Shown here: positions 36,208-45,520 of the stretch, piece after piece
Layout of the letters: every line of letters begins with the position of its first letter
Position numbering within the stretch: the first letter of the stretch is position 1
Assembly (NCBI GenBank): GCA_025458165.1
Contig: JALOTB010000004.1
Coordinates: forward strand, 51,088-115,087
DNA from: Chromatiaceae bacterium
GTDB lineage: Bacteria > Pseudomonadota > Gammaproteobacteria > Chromatiales > Chromatiaceae
Reading direction: 5' to 3'
DNA length: 64,000 bases
Made by a program: the position numbers and the translations under genes
The notes under the pieces: generated by a model
The model's database searches: none
The model's input: the letters and a program-made list of their open reading frames with translations, nothing else
Told to the model about the DNA's origin: nothing

Positions 36208-37716
36208 TCAGGGCGCGAGCTCGCGCACCAGGCGGAATCCCATGTCGTCGCTCGATCCGGTGGGGAAGTCCCGCCAGCGGTTGGAGGAACGTATCTCCCG
36301 CGGCGGGAAGCCCCAGCTCCCGCCGCGGTAGACGCGCTGGCCGCAGCCGGCCGGGTTCTCGTAGGCGCTGCCGTCGGCGGGCGCGACGGCGAAGGTCTCG
36401 TGGTAGCAGTCGGCGACCCACTCGAAGACATTCCCGGCGGTGTCATAGACCCCGAACGGGTTGGGCGGGAAGCGCCCGACGGGCGCCGTGCCGCGTGCGT
36501 CCCACAGGCTGCCGCAGCCGGCGCAGTTGGCATTGGCGGTGCCGAGCTCGTCGCCCCACCAGAAGCGCGTGTCGGTCCCGCCGCGCGCGGCGTACTCCCA
36601 TTCCGCATCGGTCGGCAGCCGGTAGCGCTGGCCGGTCTGCTCGCTCAGCCAGTCGCCGTAGGCGACCGCGTCGTTCCAGGACACGTTGATCACCGGCCGG
36701 CGGCCTCGGCCCCAGCCGGAATCGTCCGGCTTGGTGCGGCCCGTGGCGACGGCGAAGCGGTCGTACTCCTCGAAGGTCAGCTCGTACTTGCCGATCGCAA
36801 AGGGACGAGCGAGGGTCACAGGCGTTGGCGGCTGCTCGTCGGTGCGGCCTTCGACGTGAAGATCACCGCGGATGAAGGATCCGGCCCGCAGGGCCACCAT
36901 CTCCGGCCCCAGCGTGCCGTCGCGCAGCGGATCGCGGATGACGACGCAGGGGCTGTGGCGACAGCTCACGAGGCTCAGATGGCCGGTCAGGTCCTGCTCA
37001 GTGGGCAGCACCCGGAAGGCGACCGCAGCGAGGGCGGATGCGGGCAGGGTCAGGCGGTCACCGCTGCGGGTCTCGACCGTACAGGCCTTGTCGAGCAGCA
37101 CGCCCTGGGTGTGGATGCCGTGGATCGTGAACCGCACCTGGGCGTGGAGCAGACCGTCTTGCTCCGGCTGGAGATCGAGCAGATGGACGGTGCTGATCGA
37201 GATCTCGTGCGTTCCGGCGGCGTTGCGCAGGTGGATGACCTCATCGAGGACCCGCGCGCGAAACAGGTCGCCGTCGCGCGTCTCGACCAGATCGGGTGTC
37301 CCGAGGTGCGTCGGCCGGGATCGGCGCGGCGTGAATCGGATCTGGGCAACGTCCGCCGCCGAGATCTGGAGCGCCGGGCCGTCCACGCGGCTGAGGGCGA
37401 GCTCCGTCGTCGTCAGGGTGCCGGTGAAGCCCTCCCCTTCGATCGTGAGCAGCCGGTCGGCCGCCGCACCGGCGGGACCCGCTCGCAGCTCCGTCAGGCG
37501 CTCGAGGGGCAGGCTGAGCGGGCCATAGGGCGTCGTGAAGGCCAGTCGCTCGGTCTGGAGTGTCCCCTGGTGGATGTCCCCGTTGCGGAGCACGACGATG
37601 TCGGGATCCGCCTCGGTCGCCAGGGCCCCGGGGGGCTGGATGAGGCAGAGGAGGCACGCGAGCCGCCACAAGGGGCCGGCGCGGCCGTCATGGGGTCTGA
37701 TCGAGCCGCGCCGCAT
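36208..37716 (-). CDS. FGE-sulfatase (SUMF1) domain protein with N-terminal unknown region
   Basis: 502 residues; start placed at the ATG at 37716. An N-terminal signal region (LWRLACLLCLIQPPGALA) is followed by about 240 residues of short beta-type repeats (VVLRNGDIHQGTLQTERLAFTTPYGPLSLPLERL, then similar RDGDLFRARVLDEVIHL). The C-terminal half is an FGE-sulfatase/SUMF1 domain: MVALRAGSFIRGD, KYELTFEEYDRFAVATGR, PVINVSWNDAVAYGDWLSEQTGQRYRLPTDAEWEYAARGG, NVFEWVADCY, VYRGGSW and GFRLVREL. Most bacterial members are not sulfatase activators, so activity is unknown. Probably periplasmic; convergent with ccmI, 57 bases from the DUF302 gene. Confidence 0.8.
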   Translation of the reverse strand: MRRGSIRPHDGRAGPLWRLACLLCLIQPPGALATEADPDIVVLRNGDIHQGTLQTERLAFTTPYGPLSLPLERLTELRAGPAGAAADRLLTIEGEGFTGTLTTTELALSRVDGPALQISAADVAQIRFTPRRSRPTHLGTPDLVETRDGDLFRARVLDEVIHLRNAAGTHEISISTVHLLDLQPEQDGLLHAQVRFTIHGIHTQGVLLDKACTVETRSGDRLTLPASALAAVAFRVLPTEQDLTGHLSLVSCRHSPCVVIRDPLRDGTLGPEMVALRAGSFIRGDLHVEGRTDEQPPTPVTLARPFAIGKYELTFEEYDRFAVATGRTKPDDSGWGRGRRPVINVSWNDAVAYGDWLSEQTGQRYRLPTDAEWEYAARGGTDTRFWWGDELGTANANCAGCGSLWDARGTAPVGRFPPNPFGVYDTAGNVFEWVADCYHETFAVAPADGSAYENPAGCGQRVYRGGSWGFPPREIRSSNRWRDFPTGSSDDMGFRLVRELAP

Positions 37717-37772
37717 CGCGTATGTCCGTCGTTTCCGGTCTTGGCACCGCCCAGCCGGTGGCGGGCCTAGTT

Positions 37773-38351
37773 TCAGAACTCGCCCGCCGCGGCGCCCTGC
37801 ATGATCGCGAGCATGCTGTCGCGGACTCGGGTGGCATCGGCCATGAGGTCGTCGGGGAGGCGCTTGCCGCCATGGAGCATGAGGTCCATGTTCATGCTGT
37901 AGAGCCAGAGCTTGCCCTCCTTGTCCTCGACCAGGGCGATGCGGCAGGGCATGAATCCGCTGTATTGGTCGCGGTACTCCAGCATCTGCTTGCCGACGCG
38001 GGCATCGCAGAAGGAGAGGAAGTTGACGTAGCGGTAGTCCTCGCCGGTGATCGCCTTGATCTGCTGGTAGAAGGGCGACTCGCCGACGAACAGGAGCTCG
38101 CGGCCGGTAGCCAGGCTCTTCATGGATGCGATCACGTCGTCGGTCGAGAGTCCCTCCTCCACCGGCACCGCCCACATCATCGCCACCCCGGGGTCGCCGG
38201 TGGTCAGCAAGCGGCTGGCAAACTCTTGGTAGACGCCGACGAATCCCTCGTCGAACTCGGAGAGCACCGGGGCGACGCGGACGTAGGCATAGCCGACGGC
38301 GAGCAGCGCGAGCAGGCCGATCAGCGCGAGCAGGTTGCGAATGAGGCTCAT
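37773..38351 (-). CDS. DUF302 domain protein, membrane-anchored
   Basis: 192 residues from the ATG at 38351 behind AAAAAGGAACGCCC. An N-terminal helix (about 6-26) anchors or exports it. The remainder matches DUF302: GLSTDDVIASMKSLATGRELLFVGESPFYQQI, YVNFLSFCDARVGKQML, GFMPCRIALVEDKEGKLWLYSMNMDLML. DUF302 proteins are frequent in sulfur oxidisers, often near sulfur-metabolism genes; their activity is unknown. Two cysteines (FCDA, MPCR) are present. Probably cotranscribed with the SUMF1-domain gene. Confidence 0.8.
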   Translation of the reverse strand: MSLIRNLLALIGLLALLAVGYAYVRVAPVLSEFDEGFVGVYQEFASRLLTTGDPGVAMMWAVPVEEGLSTDDVIASMKSLATGRELLFVGESPFYQQIKAITGEDYRYVNFLSFCDARVGKQMLEYRDQYSGFMPCRIALVEDKEGKLWLYSMNMDLMLHGGKRLPDDLMADATRVRDSMLAIMQGAAAGEF

Positions 38352-38490
38352 GGGCGTTCCTTTTTGCGGTTGGTCGCTGACTGGGTCGCGTGGCTCGGTG
38401 CCTCGCGGGCACCCCCTCCTCCGGCCAGCCCGACCGTTGCAGCCTTGAGGTCGGCGCCCCGACATCGGGTCGGGGCGCCGGCCGAGTCGT

Positions 38491-39729
38491 CTACCAGCCC
38501 TCGCCGTAGCCCATGTCGGGCGGCGGCGGACCTTGGTAGAGCTGGCGGTCACCACCTTGCCAATAACCGCCAGGCCCTTGCGGCATACGGCCCTGGCCGC
38601 CGTAGCCGGGCGTGCCCCAGGACTGGGGCATCTGCTGCTGGCCGCCGTAGCCCGGCGTGCCCCAGGACTGCGGCATCTGCTGCTGCCCGCCGTAGCCCGG
38701 CCCGCCCCAGGACTGGGGCATCTGCTGCTGCCCGCCGTAGCTTGGCATCATGGGTGGTTGAGGCATGGCGCCCGGCATGCCTTCGACGTCCGGCGTCGCC
38801 GGGCTCGGCTGGCCAAACACCGCCGCTGCGGCCTCGCGCTGCTCGGCGGTCATCTGCTCGACGATCTGCCGGTAGGCCTCGCGCCGCTGACGCATCTCTT
38901 CACGCCGCTGCTCGGCCTGCTTCCAGGGAGGGGTCTCCGGCATCTCGATGCCCCTCTCCTGAGCGCGCTCACGCATCTCCTGCCAGTGCTGCTCGCGCAT
39001 CGTCTGACGCTGCTCGGGGGTGAGGGTACGCATCATCTGCCGGCGCGCCTCGCGCTCCTCTTCGGTCATGAGCTTCCAGGGCGGCATCTCGGGCATCTCG
39101 ATGCCCTGCGCCTGGGCGCGCTCGCGCATCGCCTGGTAGCGCTGCTCGCGAAAGGCGTCGCGCTCGGCCTGGGACATGCCGCCGCGCGCCCCGGGCAGAT
39201 CCTGTCCGAGGCCAAGGGGCGCGGTCTCCATGCCGGGAGGCGCAGGCATCTCCGGGAAGGCCGGCACGTCGGGCGCGGCAGGCATCTCGGGCGGGGTCGG
39301 CATTTCGGGGAAGGCCGGCATCTGCGGCGGGGTCATGGCCGCCTCTTCCCACGGCGGGGTCTCGGGGAGCTGGAGTCCGACCTCCGCGGCGCGGGCACGC
39401 AGCTCATCGTACTGGCGCCGGCGCTCGGCCATCATCTCCGCGCGATGCTGCTCCATGCGCTCGCGCGCGGCGGCCATTGGATCGCTTGTCTCCGCCGGGG
39501 CGGGAGAGACGCTTTCCACGACGGGTGCGGCGGCCGCCGGCGGCGCAGCGACGGCTTGCTCGGGTGCCGCCTCCGTGGGCGCTGCCGCGGCGCCCGGGGC
39601 GGCTGCTTCCGCCGATGCGGCCTCGCCGGGGGCCGGTCCCGGCGCCGTTTCGGCGAGGGCGCTCTGTTGCAGCGCGAGCGTCAGGGCGGCGGCCGAGACG
39701 AGCAGCAGGATGGGTCTCTTCTCGATCAT
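38491..39729 (-). CDS. Repetitive Met/Gln/Pro-rich secreted protein
   Basis: 412 residues, signal peptide (about 1-26, cleavage at SALAE). An Ala/Pro/Glu stretch (28-80) is followed by three spaced units of the form R-x-RA-x3-G-x3-PE-x-PPW at about 111-127, 202-218 and 253-269, each next to helical charged segments. Pro-Met-Pro repeats (PEMPAPP type) lie at 133-166. The C-terminus (331-380) has four near copies of a 15-residue unit YGGQQQMPQSWGTPG. I do not recognise a named family. The Gly/Tyr/Gln tail recalls structural or surface proteins such as sulfur globule proteins, but similarity is only compositional. Periplasmic or extracellular location is inferred. Confidence 0.7.
   Translation of the reverse strand: MIEKRPILLLVSAAALTLALQQSALAETAPGPAPGEAASAEAAAPGAAAAPTEAAPEQAVAAPPAAAAPVVESVSPAPAETSDPMAAARERMEQHRAEMMAERRRQYDELRARAAEVGLQLPETPPWEEAAMTPPQMPAFPEMPTPPEMPAAPDVPAFPEMPAPPGMETAPLGLGQDLPGARGGMSQAERDAFREQRYQAMRERAQAQGIEMPEMPPWKLMTEEEREARRQMMRTLTPEQRQTMREQHWQEMRERAQERGIEMPETPPWKQAEQRREEMRQRREAYRQIVEQMTAEQREAAAAVFGQPSPATPDVEGMPGAMPQPPMMPSYGGQQQMPQSWGGPGYGGQQQMPQSWGTPGYGGQQQMPQSWGTPGYGGQGRMPQGPGGYWQGGDRQLYQGPPPPDMGYGEGW
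38597..38745. repeat. 45-bp tandem repeat inside the repetitive protein gene
   Basis: Three full units (38597-38641, 38642-38686, 38687-38731) and a partial fourth, nearly identical at the DNA level. They keep the reading frame and encode the YGGQQQMPQSWG unit. The near identity suggests recent slippage-type expansion. Confidence 0.85.
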
Positions 39730-40038
39730 GACGAGCTCCTGTGGGTGGATGGTCGGTGATGGGTTTTCTCGGTCGCCTCACCGTCAACCGGCCGTTATGG
39801 CTTGTAGGTCGCTATTCTCTGCCGGTTGTTCCGGTCGAAAGGGACAGTGGCCGGCACGCCGGAGCCCGGCGGACCGGCCGCCCACCGGACGCGGGCGACG
39901 GCTGCCAAGCTTAACCGATCCCCGCCCCAGGCGGACATAGTGCGGCCCTTCGCCTGTCTCACCGTTTAGACTTGAGCACTCAGGCGTTCTGGGCGGGTGC
40001 CCAGCGCCCCGCTCTCGGAGCTGAAGGGGGGTCAGTCG
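39730..40038. other. Divergent intergenic region
   Basis: 309 bases between the repetitive protein gene and the TerB-like gene. GC-rich inverted segments (GGCCGG...CCGGCC near 39849-39881) are present. No promoter or operator could be assigned with confidence and no gene is seen. Confidence 0.4.
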
Positions 40039-40515
40039 ATGGCACAGCTCATTCGCCAAATAGCCGAGATCTACGCGGTGCAGTTGGGGCGTCACCGCAA
40101 TCGTGCCTTCCTGCGTGCGGCCATGGCAGCCTGTGCCCTCGTCGCCATGGCCAGCGGGCGGGTCTCGCTGCGCGATCGCGTCCACGTCGACCGGGTGCTG
40201 GAGACGCTTGACGCGCTCAAGGTGTTCGACCCCCATGAGGGCGTCGATCTCTTTAACGAGTATGTCGCGCGGCTCGAGGCCGACGCGATCGCAGGCCGGC
40301 GCGCGGTGCTCGATCTGGTCGCCGAGGAGGTCGCCCAGGAGCGCGAGAAGGCCGAGCTCCTCGCGCGGATCTGTCTCGCCGCTAGCCCCCCCGAGGACGA
40401 CATCGGGGCGGCGGAGCGCCAGACGCTTGCCGAGCTCTGCCGCTGCATCGGGCTATCCCCCGCCTTCTGCGCCCCGAGCGACGACGGCGGCCGGGTGGGG
40501 CCGGGCGATGTCTAG
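40039..40515 (+). CDS. TerB-like protein, function unknown
   Basis: 158 residues from the ATG at 40039, behind AAGGGGGGTCAGTCG; an earlier in-frame start at 39997 lacks support. All-helical, with RNRAFLRAAMAACALVAMASGRVSLRDRVHVDRVLETLDALKVFD, which resembles the TerB/DjlA-type fold, and a second half AELLARICLAASPPEDDIGAAERQTLAELCRCIGLSP. The family occurs in tellurite-resistance clusters but also widely alone; no other ter genes are here. Cytosolic. Sixty bases before the phosphohexomutase gene. Confidence 0.65.
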   Translation: MAQLIRQIAEIYAVQLGRHRNRAFLRAAMAACALVAMASGRVSLRDRVHVDRVLETLDALKVFDPHEGVDLFNEYVARLEADAIAGRRAVLDLVAEEVAQEREKAELLARICLAASPPEDDIGAAERQTLAELCRCIGLSPAFCAPSDDGGRVGPGDV

Positions 40516-40574
40516 GCCGTTACGCGGGCTAGAATGACGGCGCATCGACGGCGTTCGTCAGGGGGGAGGGCGGC

Positions 40575-42062
40575 ATGCGGATCGACGAGCTCATGGCGCG
40601 CACCGGGGTCAAGTTCGGGACCAGCGGGGCGCGCGGTCTGGCGGCGGACATGACCGACCGCGTCTGTTACGCCTATACGCTGGGGTTCCTCCAGTATCTG
40701 ACCCAGGGTGGGGCAGTGATGCCCGGCAGCGAGCTCGGGATTGCCGGGGACCTGCGCCCGAGCAGCGAGCGGATCATGAACGCCTGCGCCCGGGCGGTAG
40801 TCGACTTCGGCCTGCGGCCGCGCAACTACGGGCGCATCCCCACCCCGGCCCTCGCTGCCCACGCGATCGCGCGCGGGCTGCCGAGCCTGATGGTCACCGG
40901 GAGCCATATCCCCGACGACCGCAATGGGATCAAGTTCAACCTGCCGAGCGGCGAGATCCTCAAGCCGGACGAGGAGGGCATCCGCGCCCAGGATGTCCCG
41001 CTGCCCGAAGACCGCTTCGATGCCGCTGGGGCCTTTCGTCCGGGCGCCGGCTGGGCGCTCCCGGCGGCCGAGGCGACCGCCTACGACGCCTATCGGCGGC
41101 GCTATCTCGACTTCTTCCCGGCCGGTTGCCTGAATGGCCTGCGGGTGGGCTGCTACGAGCACTCCAGCGTTGCCCGCGAGGCGCTCGCGGCGGTCCTGGG
41201 GGATCTGGGCGCCCAGGTCGAGCGACTGGGCTACTCGCCGACCTTCGTCCCCGTCGATACCGAGGCCATCCGCCCCGAGGATCAGGCCCTGGCTCGGGCC
41301 TGGGCGGGCGAGGGCGGTTATGACGCCCTGGTCTCCGCCGATGGCGACGGGGATCGCCCGCTGGTGGCCGACGAACGGGGCGAGTGGCTGCGCGGGGACA
41401 TCGCGGGCATCCTCTGCGCCCGCGACCTTGGCGTGCGTGCGCTCGCCACCCCGGTGAGCAGCAACACCGCAGTGGAGCGCTCGGGCTGGTTCGACGCGGT
41501 GTTGCGCACCCGCATCGGCTCGCCCTACGTGATTGCCGGGATGCAGACGCTCGTCGCCGAAGGGTGGGCGCCGGTCGCAGGCTATGAGGCCAACGGCGGC
41601 TTTCTCCTGGCCGCCGACGTCAGGGAGGGCGACAGGGTCCTCCCGGCGCTGCCGACCCGCGACGCCCTGATCGTCGCGCTCGCGATTCTCCGCATGGCCA
41701 AGCGACAGGCCCAGCCGGTCTCGCGGCTCACTGCGGATCTGCCGCAACGCTTCACCGCAAGCGACCGCATCCAGGACTTCCCCACCGAGCTCAGCAAGGG
41801 CCGTCTCGCCTCCCTGGTGACGGGCGACCCGCAGCGGGACAAGGCAGCGGTGGAGGCGGTGCTCGGCGCCGCCTTCGGTCGCGTCGAGGGGTTGGACACC
41901 ACCGATGGACTGCGCGTCACCTTCGCCAGCGGCGAGATCGCGCACCTGCGCCCCTCCGGGAACGCCCCGGAGCTGCGCGCCTACACCGAGGCCGATAGCC
42001 CGGAGCGGGCGCAGACGATGAACCGGATCTGTCTGGACATCCTCGCCGGCTGGCGCGGCTAG
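40575..42062 (+). CDS. Phosphohexomutase (phosphomannomutase family)
   Basis: 495 residues. Phosphoserine loop MVTGSHIPDDRNGIKF (Ser110), metal loop SADGDGDRPL, sugar loop GYEANGGFLLAADV and C-terminal phosphate loop RPSGNAPELRAY define an alpha-D-phosphohexomutase. These interconvert hexose 1- and 6-phosphates, for example mannose or glucosamine phosphate. The active-site TGSHIP replaces the more common TASHNP, and the family branch (with FGTSGARGLAADMTDRVCYAYTLGFLQYL) is not clearly AlgC or GlmM. So substrate is left open. Confidence 0.85.
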   Translation: MRIDELMARTGVKFGTSGARGLAADMTDRVCYAYTLGFLQYLTQGGAVMPGSELGIAGDLRPSSERIMNACARAVVDFGLRPRNYGRIPTPALAAHAIARGLPSLMVTGSHIPDDRNGIKFNLPSGEILKPDEEGIRAQDVPLPEDRFDAAGAFRPGAGWALPAAEATAYDAYRRRYLDFFPAGCLNGLRVGCYEHSSVAREALAAVLGDLGAQVERLGYSPTFVPVDTEAIRPEDQALARAWAGEGGYDALVSADGDGDRPLVADERGEWLRGDIAGILCARDLGVRALATPVSSNTAVERSGWFDAVLRTRIGSPYVIAGMQTLVAEGWAPVAGYEANGGFLLAADVREGDRVLPALPTRDALIVALAILRMAKRQAQPVSRLTADLPQRFTASDRIQDFPTELSKGRLASLVTGDPQRDKAAVEAVLGAAFGRVEGLDTTDGLRVTFASGEIAHLRPSGNAPELRAYTEADSPERAQTMNRICLDILAGWRG

Positions 42063-42134
42063 GGCTGGACTAGAAACAACCGAGCCAGGTTTCCTTCCTG
42101 ACCCTGTGCTTCTTGAACGGACTGCCGAATGAAC

Positions 42135-42188
42135 CTCGTTGTCGTGATCGTAATCGTGCCCGAGCTCGATAACGACAACGACAACGAT
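42135..42188. repeat. GTTGTCG-type palindrome, copy 2
   Basis: TCGTTGTCGTGATCGTAATCG and its inverse CGATAACGACAACGACAACGA pair at about 18 of 21 positions across a short loop containing CGAGCTCG. It lies between the convergent phosphohexomutase and mgtE genes, where it could end transcription from both sides. Arms match the copies at 15.0 and 53.4 kb. Confidence 0.75.
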
Positions 42189-42240
42189 AGTGTGCGTTGT
42201 CCAACTCACTCGTAACTGGTTAGCGAGCCGCGAGCGGCCG

Positions 42241-43605
42241 CTACAGCAGGAAGATCGTCGCCAGCCCGAGGAAGGCGAGGAAGCCGACGACGTCGGTCAC
42301 GGTGGTGAGGATCACACCCCCGGCCAGCGCGGGGTCGATCCCGAGCCGCTTGAGCAGGAGCGGGAGCACCGCCCCGGAGAAGGCCGCGGCCACCAGGTTG
42401 ATGGTGATCGCCGCGGCGATGATCAACGCGATATCCAGGTTGCCGAACCAGAGCTGGGCGATCACGCCGACGACCACGGCCCAGACGATCCCGTTGATCA
42501 CCGAGACCGCCAGCTCCTTGCCGAGCAACCAGCGGGCATTGTCCATGTGGAGCTGGCCGAGTGCCAGGCCGCGGATGGCGAGCGTCAGCGTCTGGGTCCC
42601 GGCGATACCGCCCATGCTGGCTACGACCGGCATCAGCACGGCGAGCGCCACGACCTTCTCGATGGTGTCCTCGAAGCGGCCGATCACCCAGGCGGCCAGG
42701 AAGGCGGTGAGTAGGTTGATCCCCAGCCAGACCGCCCGCCGGCGCGCGGAGAGCAGCACCGGGGCGAACATGTCCTCTTCCTCCGAGAGGCCCGCGTGGC
42801 CCATGAACTGGTGCTCGGCCTCCTCGCGGATCACGTCCATCACGTCGTCCACCGTGATGCGTCCCAGCAGCCGGCCGTCGTCGTCCACTACCGGGGCCGA
42901 GATCAGGTCGTGCTGCTCGAAGCGCGTCGCCACCTCGCGCGCGCTCCAGCTCGCCCGGATGGGAGCGACGTCGAGACTCATGGCCTCGGCGACCGAGTCC
43001 TCCGGATCGTGCGTGAGGAGGTCGGTCAGGAACAGCACCCCGAGGTAGCGGCCGTCGCGGCCGACGACGATCAGGTTGTCGGTGATCTGGGGCAGCCCCT
43101 CCTTGAACCGGCGCAGATAGCGCATCACCACGTCAAGGGTGACCTCGGGGCGCACGGTCACCGTGTCCGTGCTCATCAGGCCGCCAGCGCTGTCCTCGGG
43201 ATAGGACAGGGCGATCTCCAAGCGCTCGCGGCGCTGCTGATCGAGGGAGGTGACCACCTCCTGGGTGATCGCCGCCGGCAGGTCGGCCAGCAGGTCGGCG
43301 AGGTCGTCGATGTCGAGCCCGGCGGTGGCCGCGACGATCTCCGCTGGGTCCATGGTGCGGATCAGGCCGTCGCGCACGTCGTCGGTGACGTAGAGCAGGA
43401 CCTCGCCGTCGTGCTCGGGATCGACCAGATTCCACAGGATCTCGCGCTGGCCGAGCGGCAAGGACTCCAGGATGTGGGCGATCTCGGCCGGCTGGAGGGC
43501 GTTGAGCATGCGCCCGGCCTGCTGCACCGAGCCGCTCTCCAGGCCACGGCGCAGGATCGCGAGGCGCTCGTCGTCGGCGGTGGGGAGGTCGCTCGCGCTG
43601 GTCAT
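42241..43605 (-). CDS. mgtE: Magnesium transporter MgtE
   Basis: 454 residues, normal for MgtE. N-terminal superhelical domain (about 1-130), two CBS domains (130-255; LMSTDTVTVRPEVTLDVVMRYLRR and VDDDGRLLGRITVDDVMDVI), a plug helix and five C-terminal membrane helices with PVVASMGGIAGTQTLTLAIRGLALGQ, the conserved pore region. It is a Mg2+-gated Mg2+ channel in the inner membrane. It follows the PTS gene cluster on the same strand, 166 bases downstream. Confidence 0.95.
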   Translation of the reverse strand: MTSASDLPTADDERLAILRRGLESGSVQQAGRMLNALQPAEIAHILESLPLGQREILWNLVDPEHDGEVLLYVTDDVRDGLIRTMDPAEIVAATAGLDIDDLADLLADLPAAITQEVVTSLDQQRRERLEIALSYPEDSAGGLMSTDTVTVRPEVTLDVVMRYLRRFKEGLPQITDNLIVVGRDGRYLGVLFLTDLLTHDPEDSVAEAMSLDVAPIRASWSAREVATRFEQHDLISAPVVDDDGRLLGRITVDDVMDVIREEAEHQFMGHAGLSEEEDMFAPVLLSARRRAVWLGINLLTAFLAAWVIGRFEDTIEKVVALAVLMPVVASMGGIAGTQTLTLAIRGLALGQLHMDNARWLLGKELAVSVINGIVWAVVVGVIAQLWFGNLDIALIIAAAITINLVAAAFSGAVLPLLLKRLGIDPALAGGVILTTVTDVVGFLAFLGLATIFLL

Positions 43606-43771
43606 CGCGTCGTTCGTCTCGCGTCTGGGTGGTCAGGGGTGCGGGTGCTCCCCCGCGCGGGAGGCTCGGGGGTTGATCTAGGGTCGAACGGGGTCGCCCG
43701 GCCGGCGTGGGGGCCGGCGAGGCTTGGGGTGAGGGGAGCGGCGAGAGTGTAACCGGTGCGCGGCGGCGCTG

Positions 43772-45520
43772 TCAGGCGCCGATGCGGTTGATCGCCTCGA
43801 GCAGACGCTCGGGCTCCTCGTCGTCGAGTCGGGCGAAGAGGGCGCAGGTCGCTTGCTCCAGCTCGGCGATGCGTGAGCCGCGCACCAGGTCCTTAACCTC
43901 CAGCAGGGAGCCGGGCTGCATGCTCAGCTCGCGCAGCCCCAGGCCGAGCAGGAGGCGGGTGAAACGGGGGTCGCCCGCCATCTCCCCGCACATCGCCACC
44001 GGCTTCCCGCAGGCGCGCCCAGCCTCGATGGTCATACGGATGAGGCGCAGGATCGCGGGGTGCAGCGGGTCGTAGAGATAGTTGACCGTGTCGTCCACGC
44101 GGTCGATGGCGAGCGTGTACTGGATCAGGTCGTTGGTGCCGATGGACAGGAAGTCGACCCGGCGGGCGAAGGCGACTGCCGAGAGGGCGGCCGCGGGGAC
44201 CTCGATCATTGCCCCGATCGGTAGGTGCGGGTCGAACGGCAGGCCCTCGCGGGTGAGCTCGCGGCGGATCTGCTCGATCATCGCGAGCACGCTGTTGAGC
44301 TCGGCGATGCCGGAGAGCATCGGGATCATCAGGCGCACCGGCCCCATCACCGAGGCGCGCAGGATGGCGCGGATCTGCGGCCGAAACAGCTCCGGCTCCT
44401 TCAGGCACAGGCGGATCGCGCGCAGGCCCAGGGCCGGGTTGCACACCGGGGCGCAGGGGCCGGCGCCGCCGTCGACCTGCTTGTCCACACCGAGGTCTAG
44501 GGTGCGGATGGTGATGGGGACCCCGCCGAGGGCGTGGATCATCTCCAGGTAGGCGGCGAGGTGCTCCTCCTCGTCGGGCAGGCCCTCGCGGTTCATGTAG
44601 AGGAACTCGGTGCGATAGAGCCCCACGCCTTCGGCCCCATTGGCCCTCGCCAGGGCCGCGTCTTCGGGCAGCTCCAGATTGGCGAGCAGTGCCACCGGGA
44701 TGCCGTCGGCGCTCACCGAGGGCTGCCCGATCAGGCGCTTGAGCCCGGTGCGGCGTGCCTCGATGGCGTCGAGGCGGCGCCGATAGTGGGCGAGGATGCG
44801 CTCGTCGGCGTCGGCCAGCACCGTGCCGGTCTCGCCGTCGACCACGATCAGCTCGCCGCTGCGTAGATAGCGGGTGGCGTTGTGCACCCCCATCACCGCC
44901 GGGACGTTCAGCCCGCGGGCGAGGATGGCGGTGTGCGACATCGGCCCGCCGAACTCGGTGACGAAGGCGCTCGCGCCACGCTGGCGCAGCACGATGAGGT
45001 CGGCCGGGGAGAGGTCGCGGGCGACGACCACACGCCCGGAGAGGTCGTCGCCGGCCTGGGCCGGGTGCTCGGCCTCCCCGAGCAGGAACTTGAGCAGGTG
45101 GTGGATCACATGATCGACGTCGTCCCTGCGGCTGCGCAGGTACGGGTCGTCCATCTGCTCGAACACCTCGATCAGGCGGTTGCGGTGCTCCTGCAGCGCC
45201 CACTCGGCGCCGAAGAGCTCGGCGCGGATGAGCTCCAACGCCGGATCGACCAGGGCGCTGTCCTCCAGCATCAGCAGGTGGGAGTCGATGAACTCCGCGA
45301 CCTTGACCGGCGTGCTCGGCGGTATCTGGGCGCGCACCGCGCGCAGGGCCGCGGCGGCCGATTGCAGGGCTTCCTCGACCCGCTGCACCTCCGCGGCGAC
45401 CTCCTCCGTTCGGATCCGCCGGGGCGCTACCGCCGGAAGGCCGCGCTCAAGCAAGTAGGCGGGCCCCAGCGCGATGGCCCGGGAGCCAGCCACCCCGAGT
45501 CCGCAACAGGCTAGCGTCAT
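43772..45520 (-). CDS. ptsI: PTS phosphoenolpyruvate-protein phosphotransferase (enzyme I)
   Basis: 582 residues from the ATG at 45520, which overlaps the HPr stop (ATGA). Contains the phosphohistidine loop GGPMSHTAILARG (about 190-202), the PEP-binding core GVGLYRTEFLYMNR and FLSIGTNDLIQYTLAIDR, and the catalytic Cys in KPVAMCGEMAGD. It has no N-terminal GAF domain, so it is ordinary EI in architecture rather than PtsP. It starts the phosphate relay to HPr and then to the EIIA proteins encoded next door. No EIIB/EIIC permease is visible. Confidence 0.92.
   Translation of the reverse strand: MTLACCGLGVAGSRAIALGPAYLLERGLPAVAPRRIRTEEVAAEVQRVEEALQSAAAALRAVRAQIPPSTPVKVAEFIDSHLLMLEDSALVDPALELIRAELFGAEWALQEHRNRLIEVFEQMDDPYLRSRRDDVDHVIHHLLKFLLGEAEHPAQAGDDLSGRVVVARDLSPADLIVLRQRGASAFVTEFGGPMSHTAILARGLNVPAVMGVHNATRYLRSGELIVVDGETGTVLADADERILAHYRRRLDAIEARRTGLKRLIGQPSVSADGIPVALLANLELPEDAALARANGAEGVGLYRTEFLYMNREGLPDEEEHLAAYLEMIHALGGVPITIRTLDLGVDKQVDGGAGPCAPVCNPALGLRAIRLCLKEPELFRPQIRAILRASVMGPVRLMIPMLSGIAELNSVLAMIEQIRRELTREGLPFDPHLPIGAMIEVPAAALSAVAFARRVDFLSIGTNDLIQYTLAIDRVDDTVNYLYDPLHPAILRLIRMTIEAGRACGKPVAMCGEMAGDPRFTRLLLGLGLRELSMQPGSLLEVKDLVRGSRIAELEQATCALFARLDDEEPERLLEAINRIGA

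Noticed and set aside
38597..38745. Possible CRISPR-like array
   Set aside because: Contiguous 45-bp units without spacers, in frame with a coding repeat.
43772..45520. PtsP (enzyme I-Ntr)
   Set aside because: No GAF domain before the EI core, so the architecture is that of PtsI.
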